A stretch of DNA of 64,000 nucleotides, taken from NCBI GenBank assembly GCA_013396635.1, contig WBMW01000577.1, forward strand, positions 1,423,979 through 1,487,978, in the 5' to 3' direction. The first letter of the stretch is position 1. Every line of letters begins with the position of its first letter. Shown here piece by piece: positions 39,700 through 50,600 of this stretch. Under the pieces are notes generated by a model. The model worked only from the letters and a program-made list of their open reading frames with translations, searched no databases and had not been told where the DNA came from. This stretch comes from Penelope pileata (Eukaryota > Chordata > Aves > Galliformes > Cracidae). The translations under genes were made by a program, and so were the position numbers.

Positions 39700-39844
39700 C
39701 AAATTAGAAGCCGGTGGCAGCAGGGCAGTGGCACAGCCACAGCTGTTGACTGTGAGTACATGGCTTCATCTCCTGTTTTACCTCCAAAAACCTAGATCCT
39801 CCAGCAGCCCGCACCACGGAGCACTCAGGCAGCACGGAACACCC

Positions 39845-40443
39845 NNNNNNNNNNNNNNNNNNNNNNNNNNNNNNNNNNNNNNNNNNNNNNNNNNNNNNNN
39901 NNNNNNNNNNNNNNNNNNNNNNNNNNNNNNNNNNNNNNNNNNNNNNNNNNNNNNNNNNNNNNNNNNNNNNNNNNNNNNNNNNNNNNNNNNNNNNNNNNNN
40001 NNNNNNNNNNNNNNNNNNNNNNNNNNNNNNNNNNNNNNNNNNNNNNNNNNNNNNNNNNNNNNNNNNNNNNNNNNNNNNNNNNNNNNNNNNNNNNNNNNNN
40101 NNNNNNNNNNNNNNNNNNNNNNNNNNNNNNNNNNNNNNNNNNNNNNNNNNNNNNNNNNNNNNNNNNNNNNNNNNNNNNNNNNNNNNNNNNNNNNNNNNNN
40201 NNNNNNNNNNNNNNNNNNNNNNNNNNNNNNNNNNNNNNNNNNNNNNNNNNNNNNNNNNNNNNNNNNNNNNNNNNNNNNNNNNNNNNNNNNNNNNNNNNNN
40301 NNNNNNNNNNNNNNNNNNNNNNNNNNNNNNNNNNNNNNNNNNNNNNNNNNNNNNNNNNNNNNNNNNNNNNNNNNNNNNNNNNNNNNNNNNNNNNNNNNNN
40401 NNNNNNNNNNNNNNNNNNNNNNNNNNNNNNNNNNNNNNNNNNN
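39845..40443. other. Assembly gap (599 N)
   Basis: A run of 599 N separates a CR1-containing flank from CpG-rich sequence. Gaps of this sort are common over GC-rich promoters in bird assemblies. The position just upstream of the CpG-rich flank makes this the most likely place for the ITGB1 core promoter, transcription start and first exon, which is inference. Open frames that appear to cross this gap are meaningless. Confidence 0.98.
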
Positions 40444-40860
40444 GTGTCCCGGGGCAGCTGCGGGAGGGAGGCCTCGGGGCTCCGCGGGAAGCGGCGATCG
40501 GGGCGCGGAGCACAGGAACGGGATCAGACGGAGTGAGGCAGTGCAGGGGTTTGGGTGCCCGTGGTTAGGCGTTTGAGCTGTACGTGTCCATTAAAGTCAG
40601 GAGCTGGTGGGGTGTGAAGTTAGAACGGCCGTGGGATCTTAACGCGGCGTTTGCACTGCCCCACGCGCTCGGCTCTGGGCGGCTTTTGCTCTCCGGGCTC
40701 TGAGCTGTGCAGCCACTGTGAGCAAACCTCGGGGCGAGGGGAGCGCGAGGCCTCTGCGGCTCTGCTCCACGTCGGGGCTCTGCCATGGCTCAGAGCAGGG
40801 AGAGCTCCGCGCCGTGTGGCACTGCGGGGTCCGCACACCGGTGGAAGGAGGCGTGAGGGG
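40444..40860 (+). promoter_or_regulatory. ITGB1: CpG-rich flank, probable 3' shore of the ITGB1 promoter island
   Basis: The first 100 bases after the gap contain about eleven CpG dinucleotides and are strongly G+C-rich, and CpGs stay frequent to about 40850, in contrast to the CpG-poor intergenic sequence to the left. This is the only large CpG-dense segment upstream of the ITGB1 coding exons, so it is taken as the downstream part of the promoter island. No TATA box, no convincing splice donor and no ATG compatible with exon 58367 were found in it. A perfect AP-1 heptamer TGACTCA lies just beyond, at 40875-40881. Promoter identity is inferred from position and composition. Confidence 0.6.
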
Positions 40861-40874
40861 ACAGGAAACTCTCC

Positions 40875-40881
40875 TGACTCA
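40875..40881. promoter_or_regulatory. AP-1 site beside the ITGB1 promoter island
   Basis: A perfect TGACTCA heptamer lies just downstream of the CpG-rich flank. Position near a promoter raises its prior, but single heptamers occur often by chance. Confidence 0.35.
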
Positions 40882-41245
40882 CTGACCCCGTGTCAGACGC
40901 CTTTGCCTTATGGGATAGCAGTGGCTGCCTGCTAGACCCATCAGGTGGTCTCATGACTGCTTTTCTCTATGGAAAAAAGTTGAACTTTTCTTCAGTTGTG
41001 TACACCGAGTTGTCCTCGGTGTAAAGCAGCGATCCCTTCATGCCAGCACACGTGCACACAGCTGTGGGGCGGAGACGCCGATCCCCTGGTGGGTCTGCCC
41101 TTGGTGCTGCTGATGCGGGAGCCATCAGCTCCCTTCAGACCATGGGACCGCTCCTGGCTGAGACTGAGCCTGTGCTCAGGTGGAGCAGGGCTTCACGTCC
41201 TGAGGGCAGATCGGGAGAGCTGTGCTCCGGGTACGCTCACCATCC

Positions 41246-41269
41246 GGGAGGTGGTGGTGGGAGGGTGGG
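41246..41269 (+). other. Potential G-quadruplex downstream of the ITGB1 promoter island
   Basis: Four GGG runs occur at 41246-41248, 41259-41261, 41263-41265 and 41267-41269, with three extra GG pairs inside the first loop. The last two loops are one base each, which favours a stable fold. It lies on the coding strand about 0.8 kb after the gap, so it would also be present in the nascent ITGB1 transcript. Confidence 0.55.
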
Positions 41270-41839
41270 AGTCAGTTTCCAAGATGGCTTGGTGGTAATT
41301 TTTTTATTTAAAAGACACGTTGTGCTCCTAGAAGTTCTTAGATGGGATCAAACAAGACTAAGTCGTGAGGATCTTCATTGTCTGCATCCATCATGGTGAT
41401 GAAAGTGATGATTCATTGTGCCGTCGCAAAAAATACCCTTTCCCTCTGGCAGATGATTAAATAGCATTTTGCAAGCCTGCCCGTGGCTATATTTTTAAGG
41501 GTTACAAAAACAGTGAACTGTTGGCAACACGTAGGCAAGATGAGGCACGCTCGCCCTGAGAGCACCGCCAGCTGCTGTCCTTCCCAAAGGCGTTTCGGCA
41601 GGAGGAGGGGATCGGGCCCTGCTCAGAGCTGGAGCTGGGGAGCGCTGTGCCCCTGTGCCAGCCGTGTGGGAAATAAACCCATCTGGTTTCAGCAGCGAAA
41701 TGTTGGGGTTGCAGGCCTGGAGTTCCTTCTCTGTGTGGCCAGGTGCATGCGTTCATCCCATCTGCGTGGTGTTCTGGTCATGTGCACCCTCCCAAAGGAT
41801 GGGTTTGGAGGGATGCAAGTTTCTCCAGAGTGCTCATGG

Positions 41840-42260
41840 TTCTGATACAGAATTCCAGTGTCTGTCTGGCTGTGCTTTAAGTGACTCAAGTGGTTAGTGG
41901 CCTGCCACTTCCTCTGGGAAGTGATTCCCACAGCTGAACACAAACTGTCCGGAAACTTTTCCTGCTGTTCTTTCTTCCTGGTCCGCATGTTCATCCCTCA
42001 GCCATCCTCCCAGTACTTTTCTTAGGAGGTACTTTTCTTAAGCCTGCTATCGTGCAGTTTTAAAAGGAGCACACTGGGTGCAGCTGAGGCAGTGGATAGC
42101 TCGAGTGGCAGAAAGGTGAGCTCAGAGCGTGCAAACCCAGGGCTGACACACGCCTTGTTCTGTGTTGCCCTGAATACCGTTCCCTCACCGCCTCTGGTAT
42201 GAACACTCTTCAGTTGTTTGTAAATAGTTGTCATGCCTACCTTTCCCCATCTGGGTTTGG
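41840..42260 (-). repeat. Possible ancient CR1/L3-type remnant
   Basis: Short blocks such as 'acttcctctgggaagtgatt', 'cccacagctgaacac', 'cttttcctgctgttc' and 'aatagttgtcatgcc' occur in the order expected for the reverse complement of an old CR1/L3 LINE. Divergence is high and the limits are approximate. It could be coincidental in part. Confidence 0.4.
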
Positions 42261-42396
42261 CTGAGCCTGGTGCCTTGGTGGACCCGAGGGGCCCAGTGCC
42301 CGCTGACTGGCTGCAGGTCCCTGCGGCCTGCAGAGGTGGCAGCGGTGGTGTTAGGGAGCAGCCTCTGCTCTGTCACCCTCAGAGGCAGGAGGTGAG

Positions 42397-42485
42397 TTCA
42401 CAGACTGACAGAACATCCCCAGTGGGGAGGGACCAGCATGGAGTCCAACTCCTGGCTCCACATGGGACCATCCAAAATTCCAACC
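42397..42485 (-). mobile_element. CR1 LINE 3'-end fragment, degraded
   Basis: The plus strand shows 'ttcacagactgacagaacat', 'gggagggacc', then 'gagtccaactcctggctcca' and 'catgggaccatcc', the reverse complement of the CR1 3' end of the subfamily found at 32189 and 39379. It is short (about 90 bp) and has lost part of the tail. It lies in ITGB1 intron 1, antisense to the gene. Confidence 0.75.
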
Positions 42486-43091
42486 ATGCTGAGCTGCACT
42501 GACTTCTTTCTGCTCCCTGCTTGTTTAGGGAAAGTGCTGCGCCCAGCACGTGGTTTGGGGAGCGGGTGTTAGGGGGACCCTTGCTGTCAATGGATGTGCC
42601 CTGACTCCTCATCCTCACCATCCCTTTCCAAATATGTTTTGTACCTCTTCCGTAGGAGAGCTGCTGTTACAAGCACTCAGACATTGCAGAATTGCTGTTA
42701 AAACAGACAATTTTCTTTTTTAAATTAGTGTTAATCAAGTGTGGCAAGCTAGCTGGCATTAAGATTCATCATGCCTTCTCACAGGGCACTTGGAAGAGAC
42801 AGTGGTTAGAGCCGGAAGAGAGGGAATCCAGGCTTGGCAGTAGTGGAGCCTCTTCTGCTGTCATTCTCTCTTCTGGAATTTCAAGTGATGTATGTGTGTA
42901 TTTGCTTATTTGTTTGTTTATTAGGTTGGCCATTCTTCTTGGCAAAGTTTTATTTTGGGAGCTGTAGTGATTCTTGGAATTTTTTTATTACAAAAAAACT
43001 CAAAATCTACTGGTAGAGATCATAAAGCAATTACATACTTTTTAAGAATAATTTAATTAAGACAATGTAGTTATTTTTTTGTTGGTTTTAG

Positions 43092-43108
43092 TTTTTTTTT
43101 TTTTTTTT
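43092..43108. repeat. Homopolymer T17
   Basis: Seventeen consecutive T in ITGB1 intron 1. It could be the reverse-complemented tail of a lost retroposed sequence, but no body was recognised on its left. Confidence 0.9.
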
Positions 43109-46043
43109 ATTGAATTGTCAATTAAAAGTACTTAGCAGTTCTCCTGTGACTAGGATTTTATGCCATCCATATTCTGTGGCCCCCATGGAAATTGCCCCAT
43201 CTCTCAGCAGCAGAAAGCTCAGAATGAGGTCTGTGCTTCCCTGCCTCTCACGTCCCGTCTCTCTGTTTCTGGCTGTGCACTTGCCTCTGTCTAAAGCTGC
43301 CTCACTTTACGATGCGTCCTAGCATTACTGTTCTCATTAGCAGCTCTAACTTTGCTGGTCTGGTGTGCGTGTGTGCATCGGGGCCGTTTACATGAGGACG
43401 TGCATCTCGAGGCTTTGCTGGAAAATGAAGCTGTAGCGCAGGGGAGGTGTAGCTGTTGTTTTTGAAGAGGGTATTTATTGTTTTCAAGAAGACGACGGAG
43501 TCACAGCATTTCAAGAGAGCAGCAGATGAACACATTCTGCAATGTTCTTTCTCCTGGACAGCTGCTGGCAGTATCTTGGCCAGATTTAAGACTCCTTTTG
43601 TGACAAGAAGTTGAAGTTGGTTGGTTTGTTCTAATATTAGTTCGTGCTGTTACTTATTGACCAATATCGTTTCATGTTTTTCTGTGTAGTTCTTCCTCTC
43701 TGCCTTGTTGTGTTTTGTTGTGTATTCTGTTGTGAACTTTCCGAAGGAAGGTTGGTGTTATTTGCTAGGTAGTAACCACAGCTGAGAATAGTATTGACGG
43801 GTGCCTGTGAGCTGTCATGGTTAAAGAAATGCTGGGGTGGCCTGCAGAGTCCTTTTTTCCTTCTTCACTCAGAATTTGGAAGACAGATTCTTCTTCTTTC
43901 TTTTTCACCTTCCCCAACCCCCCCCCATCTTGTCCTCCACAGGCATGGCCTGGTAACCTAAACTGTTGAAATGTTGAGATACATAAATTTCCTTCTTTCC
44001 CCCACCGGTTAGTAGTGGAAGTACCAGGAAAAAGTATATACAGCTTCATTGTGAGAAAACAGCATGTGCTTTAGCTGTGTGTATGAGTTTCTAGCCTGAT
44101 GTAAAACATGTATCGGCTTGCTTAATAGCTTATTTTGGAAATGTCATGCAGAGAAAATGAAAATTCTGACTAATGTGAATGGAAAATGAGACAGTAGGCA
44201 TCTCATTAAGTGTCACTAAATGGTACTGCTGTGTTTTTCAGTATTGAATGTTCTCTGTAGAGCATTGTTACCAAACATACTGCATTTTTTTTAATAACCT
44301 CTTCTTTTACTTTTTTGCTCTTAAACTAATTAGAGTGATTCTGTGGAATTCCTAGGGTCTTTTAATCTCCCATTAACAACTTGAAGTTGTTCTAAATCTG
44401 TAGAGATGGGGAAGTCACTAATTCGGCACAAAATTTGCACATAACCAAGCAAATGGTAGGGAAAGCCGCTCTGTGGGACTATGATGCCAGTGTTCATTTT
44501 TGGGAAGGTAGAAAGTTTCCTACGTGACTGTAATGCTCTTTGGGGTGTCACTGAGTAAATGCCTTTTCATGTATCAGAACGATCTTTTTGTCTATATTTC
44601 TCTCAATTACTTTTTGGTCAGCTGCAAAAAGGGTTATGAAATACATTTTCTGTCTTAAAGGCGGTTTCAGATGCCTTTTCTTTTCCAACAGCAGCAGTGA
44701 AATATTAGTATTCTTGTGGTTTTTATTAGAGGGAAACGTTTTGAGTAACAAAACAGAGGCTGGAATCCTAACTTTGTTGTTGCTTGGAAGAGCTAAGAAG
44801 AGATCAGTATTTTCTCACAATCATTTTCATTCTTTCTCCCACAGAAAAACGTTGGGTGTAACTTTGATAAATTAAAGCAGTTCTCAAGTTCCACCGACAA
44901 ATCATTTGTTTTTGGTCTATAATTACTCTCCCTAAACTTCTAATTTGTGAGACCATGTTTAACTGCAGTTTGTTCTTCAGATGCCCAAATGTTTATGAGC
45001 TGTAACATGCTCAATATAGTATTTTCCCCCTAAAAAAAAAAATCAACATCGTATCTGCAGTTTGTTATTTGGTTCTTGGTTTGTACAAGATTACCTATGC
45101 TTAGCTTAGTCCCAGCCTTGAGTTAGCTTGTTTTTAACTTCTGCTCTCAGTGGTACCTAGTGTGTAAACAGGAAGGCGAGCCATCATTTCTACAGACTCC
45201 TATTGTTGTAAACTGCAAAATTTGGTGTAGAATAGAGATTATGTACAAGTACTCACATGTAGTTAATGTTCTGCTATGGCTTTTAACTAATCATTTTCTT
45301 TATACTTGCAGAGCTGTGCAAGTATTGGCACTTTTGATGTGGAAGCCAAACTGAAAAAGTGAAAGTATCTTCTTTTCTCATCCTTTGTGGTAAAATCAGA
45401 AACAATAATTATATACTGGGCTGAACTGAAACACTGAAAACACCCTCATGCAAAAATGACTGATTTGTGGTTATATAAAAAAAAGAAGAAAAAATAATTA
45501 GATTAGATAATATAGGAAGAGTCAGTATTTCATTTGGGAAATGGTGATGCCGTGAGTCAAAGGCAGCATTGTGGGCATGATGTGTATTTTGCCCCCAAGA
45601 TCATGGTTTTGAAAAACAAACCATCAACAGAGCTGTTTGGCTTGGTACAACCTGTCCTTGAGTAAGGATGTGGGGCATCCTTTTTGCATCATTTCTGCTA
45701 AAGAAAAGAAAATGAAGTTTTCATATGATTGGTCATCTTTGGGGGAAGCTGTAGGTTAGTGTCTTAACATGGTGCTGGCATTCGGTGTCGGCCGCAAGGG
45801 CCTTTGGCACAGCCAGCCTCGCTGTGAGGCTGCTCAGTGTGTCCCCGGCAGCCCTGTGCCTCTGCAGGCTGGTGGGATGCAGGGGGGTGTGCTGTGGCCC
45901 TGTGCTGTCACCTGTGGAGCCCTGCGTGGTGTTGTCCCACTGAGCTGTGTGGTAATGTGCTCAGTTAAGCTGCTCCTAAGCAGGAGCTGTAGGAAGGATT
46001 CTGAAGGACCCAGCGTTCTGGCAGCTTGCCTGCATCCTCTGCA

Positions 46044-46217
46044 GATTCACAGAATCGTCTGAGTTGGAAGGGACCCCCAAAGGCCATCTGGCCCAACTCC
46101 CCGCAGTGAACAGGGGCACCCACAGCTTGATCAGGGTGCTCAGAGCCCCCCCAGCCTGACCGTGAGTGTCTCCAGGGATGGGGCTTCCACCACCTCTCTG
46201 GGCAACCTGTACCAGTT
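46044..46217 (-). mobile_element. CR1 LINE fragment, 3' end
   Basis: The plus strand reads 'attcacagaatcgtctgagt', 'tggaagggacc', 'aaaggccatctggcccaact', 'tgatcagggtgctcagagcc' and 'caccacctctctgggcaacc', which is the reverse complement of a standard CR1 3' end. The copy is antisense to ITGB1 within intron 1, 5'-truncated to about 175 bp, and without coding content. Confidence 0.9.
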
Positions 46218-46926
46218 GCTAAAATATTAAATTGGGCAGCGTCCAAGCTCTGCCTAAACCCTCAGCTGTCTGCTTCTACAGGTCTTCAGTACGGGCTGTT
46301 GTGTGGAGATGAGTACGGGTGAAAGGAAAGCCTGTTTTTGAAGTGAAGGTCAATACAAAAGATTGTAATTTTGTGATGTTAAATAAAAAGCACTTTCCCG
46401 GGGATCAAGAGATGATGCATCTCAGTAGTTGGTTGTGATTAAATTTGCATTAAATTCTTCAGCAGGATGAGTTTGCGTATTATTACAGCATATTTAATGC
46501 TGGGATGGCTGAAGGCTTTGCACGTGTCCAGTCAACAAGTGAAATGCCCCTGCTGCTGAGAAAAGGGAGCTGAGGAAGCTTCTATGAGCACAGTGCATGA
46601 GGTGATGGGTGTAAGCAAGGTCCGTTATTTGCTGCCTTTGAAACACCGTGTTCTGGCTGGTTTATTTCCTTTTAAACTGAAGTTTTGTCTTGCAGTGCAT
46701 TGAGAAATTAGTTTTGATGGGCATAGGAGAAAGTCAGGAATTACCTTCTCTGATGTTTTTGTTGTGTTTTTGCGAGGCTGTGTTGAGTGTATGTTAACGT
46801 GCTCACTTTTGGTGTCAGTCGAAGATTGTCCAGATGCTGAGAGAAGTTCTGCAGCTCATCTCCAGCAAATACAAGACGTGACCGTTCTTGAAATGTCAAT
46901 TTGCTGGATTTGTGACAGAATAGATT

Positions 46927-46942
46927 AAAAAAAAAAAAAAAA
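46927..46942. repeat. Homopolymer A16
   Basis: Sixteen consecutive A in ITGB1 intron 1 after 'agaatagatt'. No adjacent retroelement was recognised. Confidence 0.9.
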
Positions 46943-47632
46943 TCTGTTCTTAATTGTGCATGAATGTAACCTACATGCATTTGCAAAATATCTGTAAGTG
47001 TGACACTTAAGGAGATAACATTTTTTTTTCTTTTACTGTACAGGTCAAAAATGTGGCATTTTTTGCCTGTGTTGTTTTTGTCATTTCTATGCAAATAAAA
47101 ACCTGTGTGAGAAACAAGTGTTCAAGAATTTCAGTGCTTAAATTTTCTTGGGTGTGGACTCAAGTGTTTAAAAAAACAAGGAAACAGCAAATTTCCTTTT
47201 TCGGAAGAACGTTCTATACATACCAGCTATAGGTTGCTTATACTGCATCATAAAATTGATAAACAATAGTGAACGTTATTTTTTTTCTCCCTCCACTGCA
47301 GATTTTGCTACTTACATTTTCAAAGGTTAAAGTGAAATGTTACGTAGCGGTGTTGCTGACCCCAGCAGTTTCAGTGAAGAACTCAGCTTTAGCATTAAGC
47401 AGTGACTATAGCAGGCAGAGCTGCTGCCAGCACTTCACTTTTATCCCTGCCGGCTGCCCAGTTTGGAGGGTGTCTAGATGATAAAAAAAAGGTTGCACAG
47501 ATACTGGCTCTTCTTGGCACATAATTCAGAATGCAGTTTTACTTTCTAGATGAATAATGTCTGTATTTAATATGATTAACATTTTCTTGTAGCTGGAAGG
47601 AATTTAATGCTGCATCTCTGCAGAGTTTAGAG

Positions 47633-47644
47633 AAAAAAAAAAAA
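47633..47644. repeat. Homopolymer A12
   Basis: Twelve consecutive A followed by 'cacactcatt' in ITGB1 intron 1. Confidence 0.85.
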
Positions 47645-50600
47645 CACACTCATTAGAGAGAACTCAAAACTGGGCAGTAGACAGGTGGTTTCACATTGAC
47701 CTGAATATGGTATTTTATAAAATGTCCCAGTAGTCCTTGAACCATGAATTCAACTGAAAATACTTATTTCCACAGGAGCATGGCCCCGCAGCCATTTATA
47801 CTGATGCAGGACCACTGTTGCGGTCCCACTCTCCCTCCTGCCTGCAGCTTGCAGTCTTCATCCCATTTGCACCAGCAGTGAAAGTCACTGAAGTAGCTGC
47901 TCTGGTTGAAAAATATCTTGATAAAATTAACTTTCAGCTAGATCAGCTGCTTCAAGTGGGTGATGCACAGTACTGGTAACACTCCTTAGGTGAAGGGGAG
48001 GAATAGGAAAAGGCGGCTCATGTTGAGAGGAGTGTGCAACTGCAGTAATCCAGAGTTAAGATAGCATAAACTGTTGGGGAGCCTTAAAGCGTCTGCTCAT
48101 GCATGTGTCAGTGCTCTTCTGACTTGAGTAATCCATTTTAGCTTGCTAGATCAGGTGAGAAATTACTCAGTGCTTTAGTTAGGTGGAAGGATTGGTCACA
48201 GCTCGTGCGAGTTACGGACCAACGTGGGAGTTGGGGCCCCAAGAGCTGGAGTTGCTGCCATTCAGCAGTGCCAAGCTGGCAGACCTGCTTGGGTGCTTGA
48301 AAAATCCTCCCTGTTTCTGTCCTTTGTGGGCCCCTCAGAAGCAGCCTGTGGACCCCAAGCTTAAAGTCCTGCTCTGGAAAACAGAAGTGTGTTAATAGAC
48401 AGGTTGTTCAGGCAAGGACTGCTTTTTTATGAAGCACCTTGTGATGGATCTCTTGTAAAAATTGCCCATTTTAAGGTTGACTTTTTTTTTTCTCAAATAG
48501 GTGAACTTCTTGCCAGTTCTCAAACTTGCAGATTAAAATCTGGGAGAAGCCCAGTGTTGCAGTGTGTGCTTGTATCTAGCCAGTTAGTGCTGCCAGTGTA
48601 TTCATCATCATCATTAGTCATTTTATTTACAGGTAGATACATATATATAAATAGATGGGTACACATCTATAAGGCTGTATGTAGGTGGGATGACCTTTTT
48701 TATTACTGTTAATTCTGTGTGTTCATTTTCCTGGCCGTGTATCCAGTGTTCAAAGTGTGCTGGAGCTGAGAGTTTTTTCAGTACAAGTCTCATTCTAAAT
48801 TGTTAGAATAATGAGCCTTTTTAAAATTCACAATTTAATATTTAGATACCATATATAAACATTATGCTGTGCACTTGTCATTAGAATCCTGAAGTGAAAA
48901 GTGAACAGCAGTTTACTCTGTAGTTGTTTTAATTTTCTTTGGTTTTGGCAATTAATTTGTTCTAACAACCGATTAAAAAATTAGAAGTAGGAATCGCAGT
49001 GGCTGCCCAAACTGTCTCGCGGTGACGGAGCCATCCCGAGCAGTTCACCCAGTTCGCCCAAGGAGACATTCTCAGGACGGGGCCTGTGGCAGCCTGGGTG
49101 TAAATTGGGTTGGCAGCACCTGAAAAGCACGGTGAGATTTCACTGTGACTTCACAGAATTTGTTTCTTTACTACTCATCTGCCCTCGTGGTGGTCTGCTT
49201 CAGTCCACTGAAGACCAGAAAATGGCTCTCGATTTGGCGGAGGACAGGGATGGCTCAGGGCATCCTCCACCAGCCCAGCGAGCTGAGGTGCCAGTGGGCA
49301 CTGGGCTGGTGCCAGGACAGGGAGCACAGGGGTCCATTTTTTGGAGGTGGGGATGCCTCAGCACTGCTGTTTCTTTCAGCAGCAGTTGGCTTTCGTCTTG
49401 GTTTTAGTTGCCGAAACTGTACCAGCGTGCTCATGATGGCTTCTGGCAGTGACACTGCCATGTCAAAGCGGAGTTTCCGTTGAGTTTGCACTCTGTGGCG
49501 TGCCAGCCTGTGACTTCCTGTAGTACCTGCAGCGCAGCGAGCAGTGCCCTGTGCTAACTGACGTTTATTTTCACTTCAGAATGTACCTGCCTCTGTTCTG
49601 CTTTTCGTTTAAAACGAGCTTGGATTAAAGTGAGCTTAGCCAGACGTTGTGGTGGTCGTGGAATATCACTAAGGCAGCGCAGCCTCAGAAGCATCGGTTG
49701 CAGTCAGCCGTGTTAAGTGCTGGATTTCTGTGTTTCACTACACTTTTCTTTTCCCCGTGTGTGGATAGATGTAAGGTTTGAGTTGCACAAAATTAAATAG
49801 CCTCCTTATGGGAGTAGTAAGTGGTGCGGAGTGCATGGGAATTTAATACTTCCACAGGGAACGGGCACCCGTGTTTTCTGCTAGAATAGCTTCAATCGTT
49901 CTGTAGTGTTCCTGATCGTTATCTGAGATGGAAATGCTAAGCTTAGCCAAGGAGCGTTGTGTGCTAGCAAGACCTACACAAACAAGCTAAATGCTGCGTT
50001 CCTCTTCCCCCGAGCGAAAGTGTCACATTGACCAGAAGGAGAAATCAAATTATCATGGCAAAGATCACTGGTGGGTCACAAAGCATTTGGAAGGTGATGC
50101 GACAGCAGATGTTCTGCTTTGTTTTAATCACAGTTATGTAAAGAGGTGTTTGTAATAATGAAAAACCTAAATATTTGTTATGGAAAACTGGCTGCTGATA
50201 GCAGTGAGTACAGGCTCACTGAGGAGTCTTGGGGATGGTGTGCTTCGAGTCATTAAGGCTGTGATGGAATTGAACTATTGGAAACTTCTCTTGGCAGCAG
50301 ATTGGGAAACGTTGGCAGTGAAGATTTTAAGGGGAGGAAAATCCTCATTTGGAAAAAGAAATGAGGTGTTCCAGTTCTTAAAACTTAAATGTCCCCATAT
50401 CAAAGAGGAAGCTTTCAAGGTATACACGTATAGAAGCTGCTCTTGATAGAGAAAATATTAGTTTCAACCACAGTATCTGAACGTGTGGTCTTGCAGTTAG
50501 CACCTCTGCAAGGCTGAATACCTCGGTGATGTGCTTGCATGCTACCAAAATCAGCATTATGAATAGGCTTTATTATTTTGTCCTTGCTTAAAATTTAAGG

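Noticed and set aside
1..39844. NRP1 exons expected from mammalian gene order
   Set aside because: No translated segment resembles neuropilin-1, including its C-terminal end. The neighbouring gene probably lies beyond the left edge.
39692..40576. A 294-codon open frame on the plus strand and a 269-codon frame on the minus strand across the gap
   Set aside because: Most codons are N. The frames exist only because N cannot encode a stop.
40785..40860. ATG with excellent Kozak context (gccatgg) in the CpG-rich flank as the ITGB1 start
   Set aside because: It reads Met-Ala-Gln, close to the start I remember for chicken, but no GT donor follows in the right phase and the frame continues into unrelated sequence until a stop.
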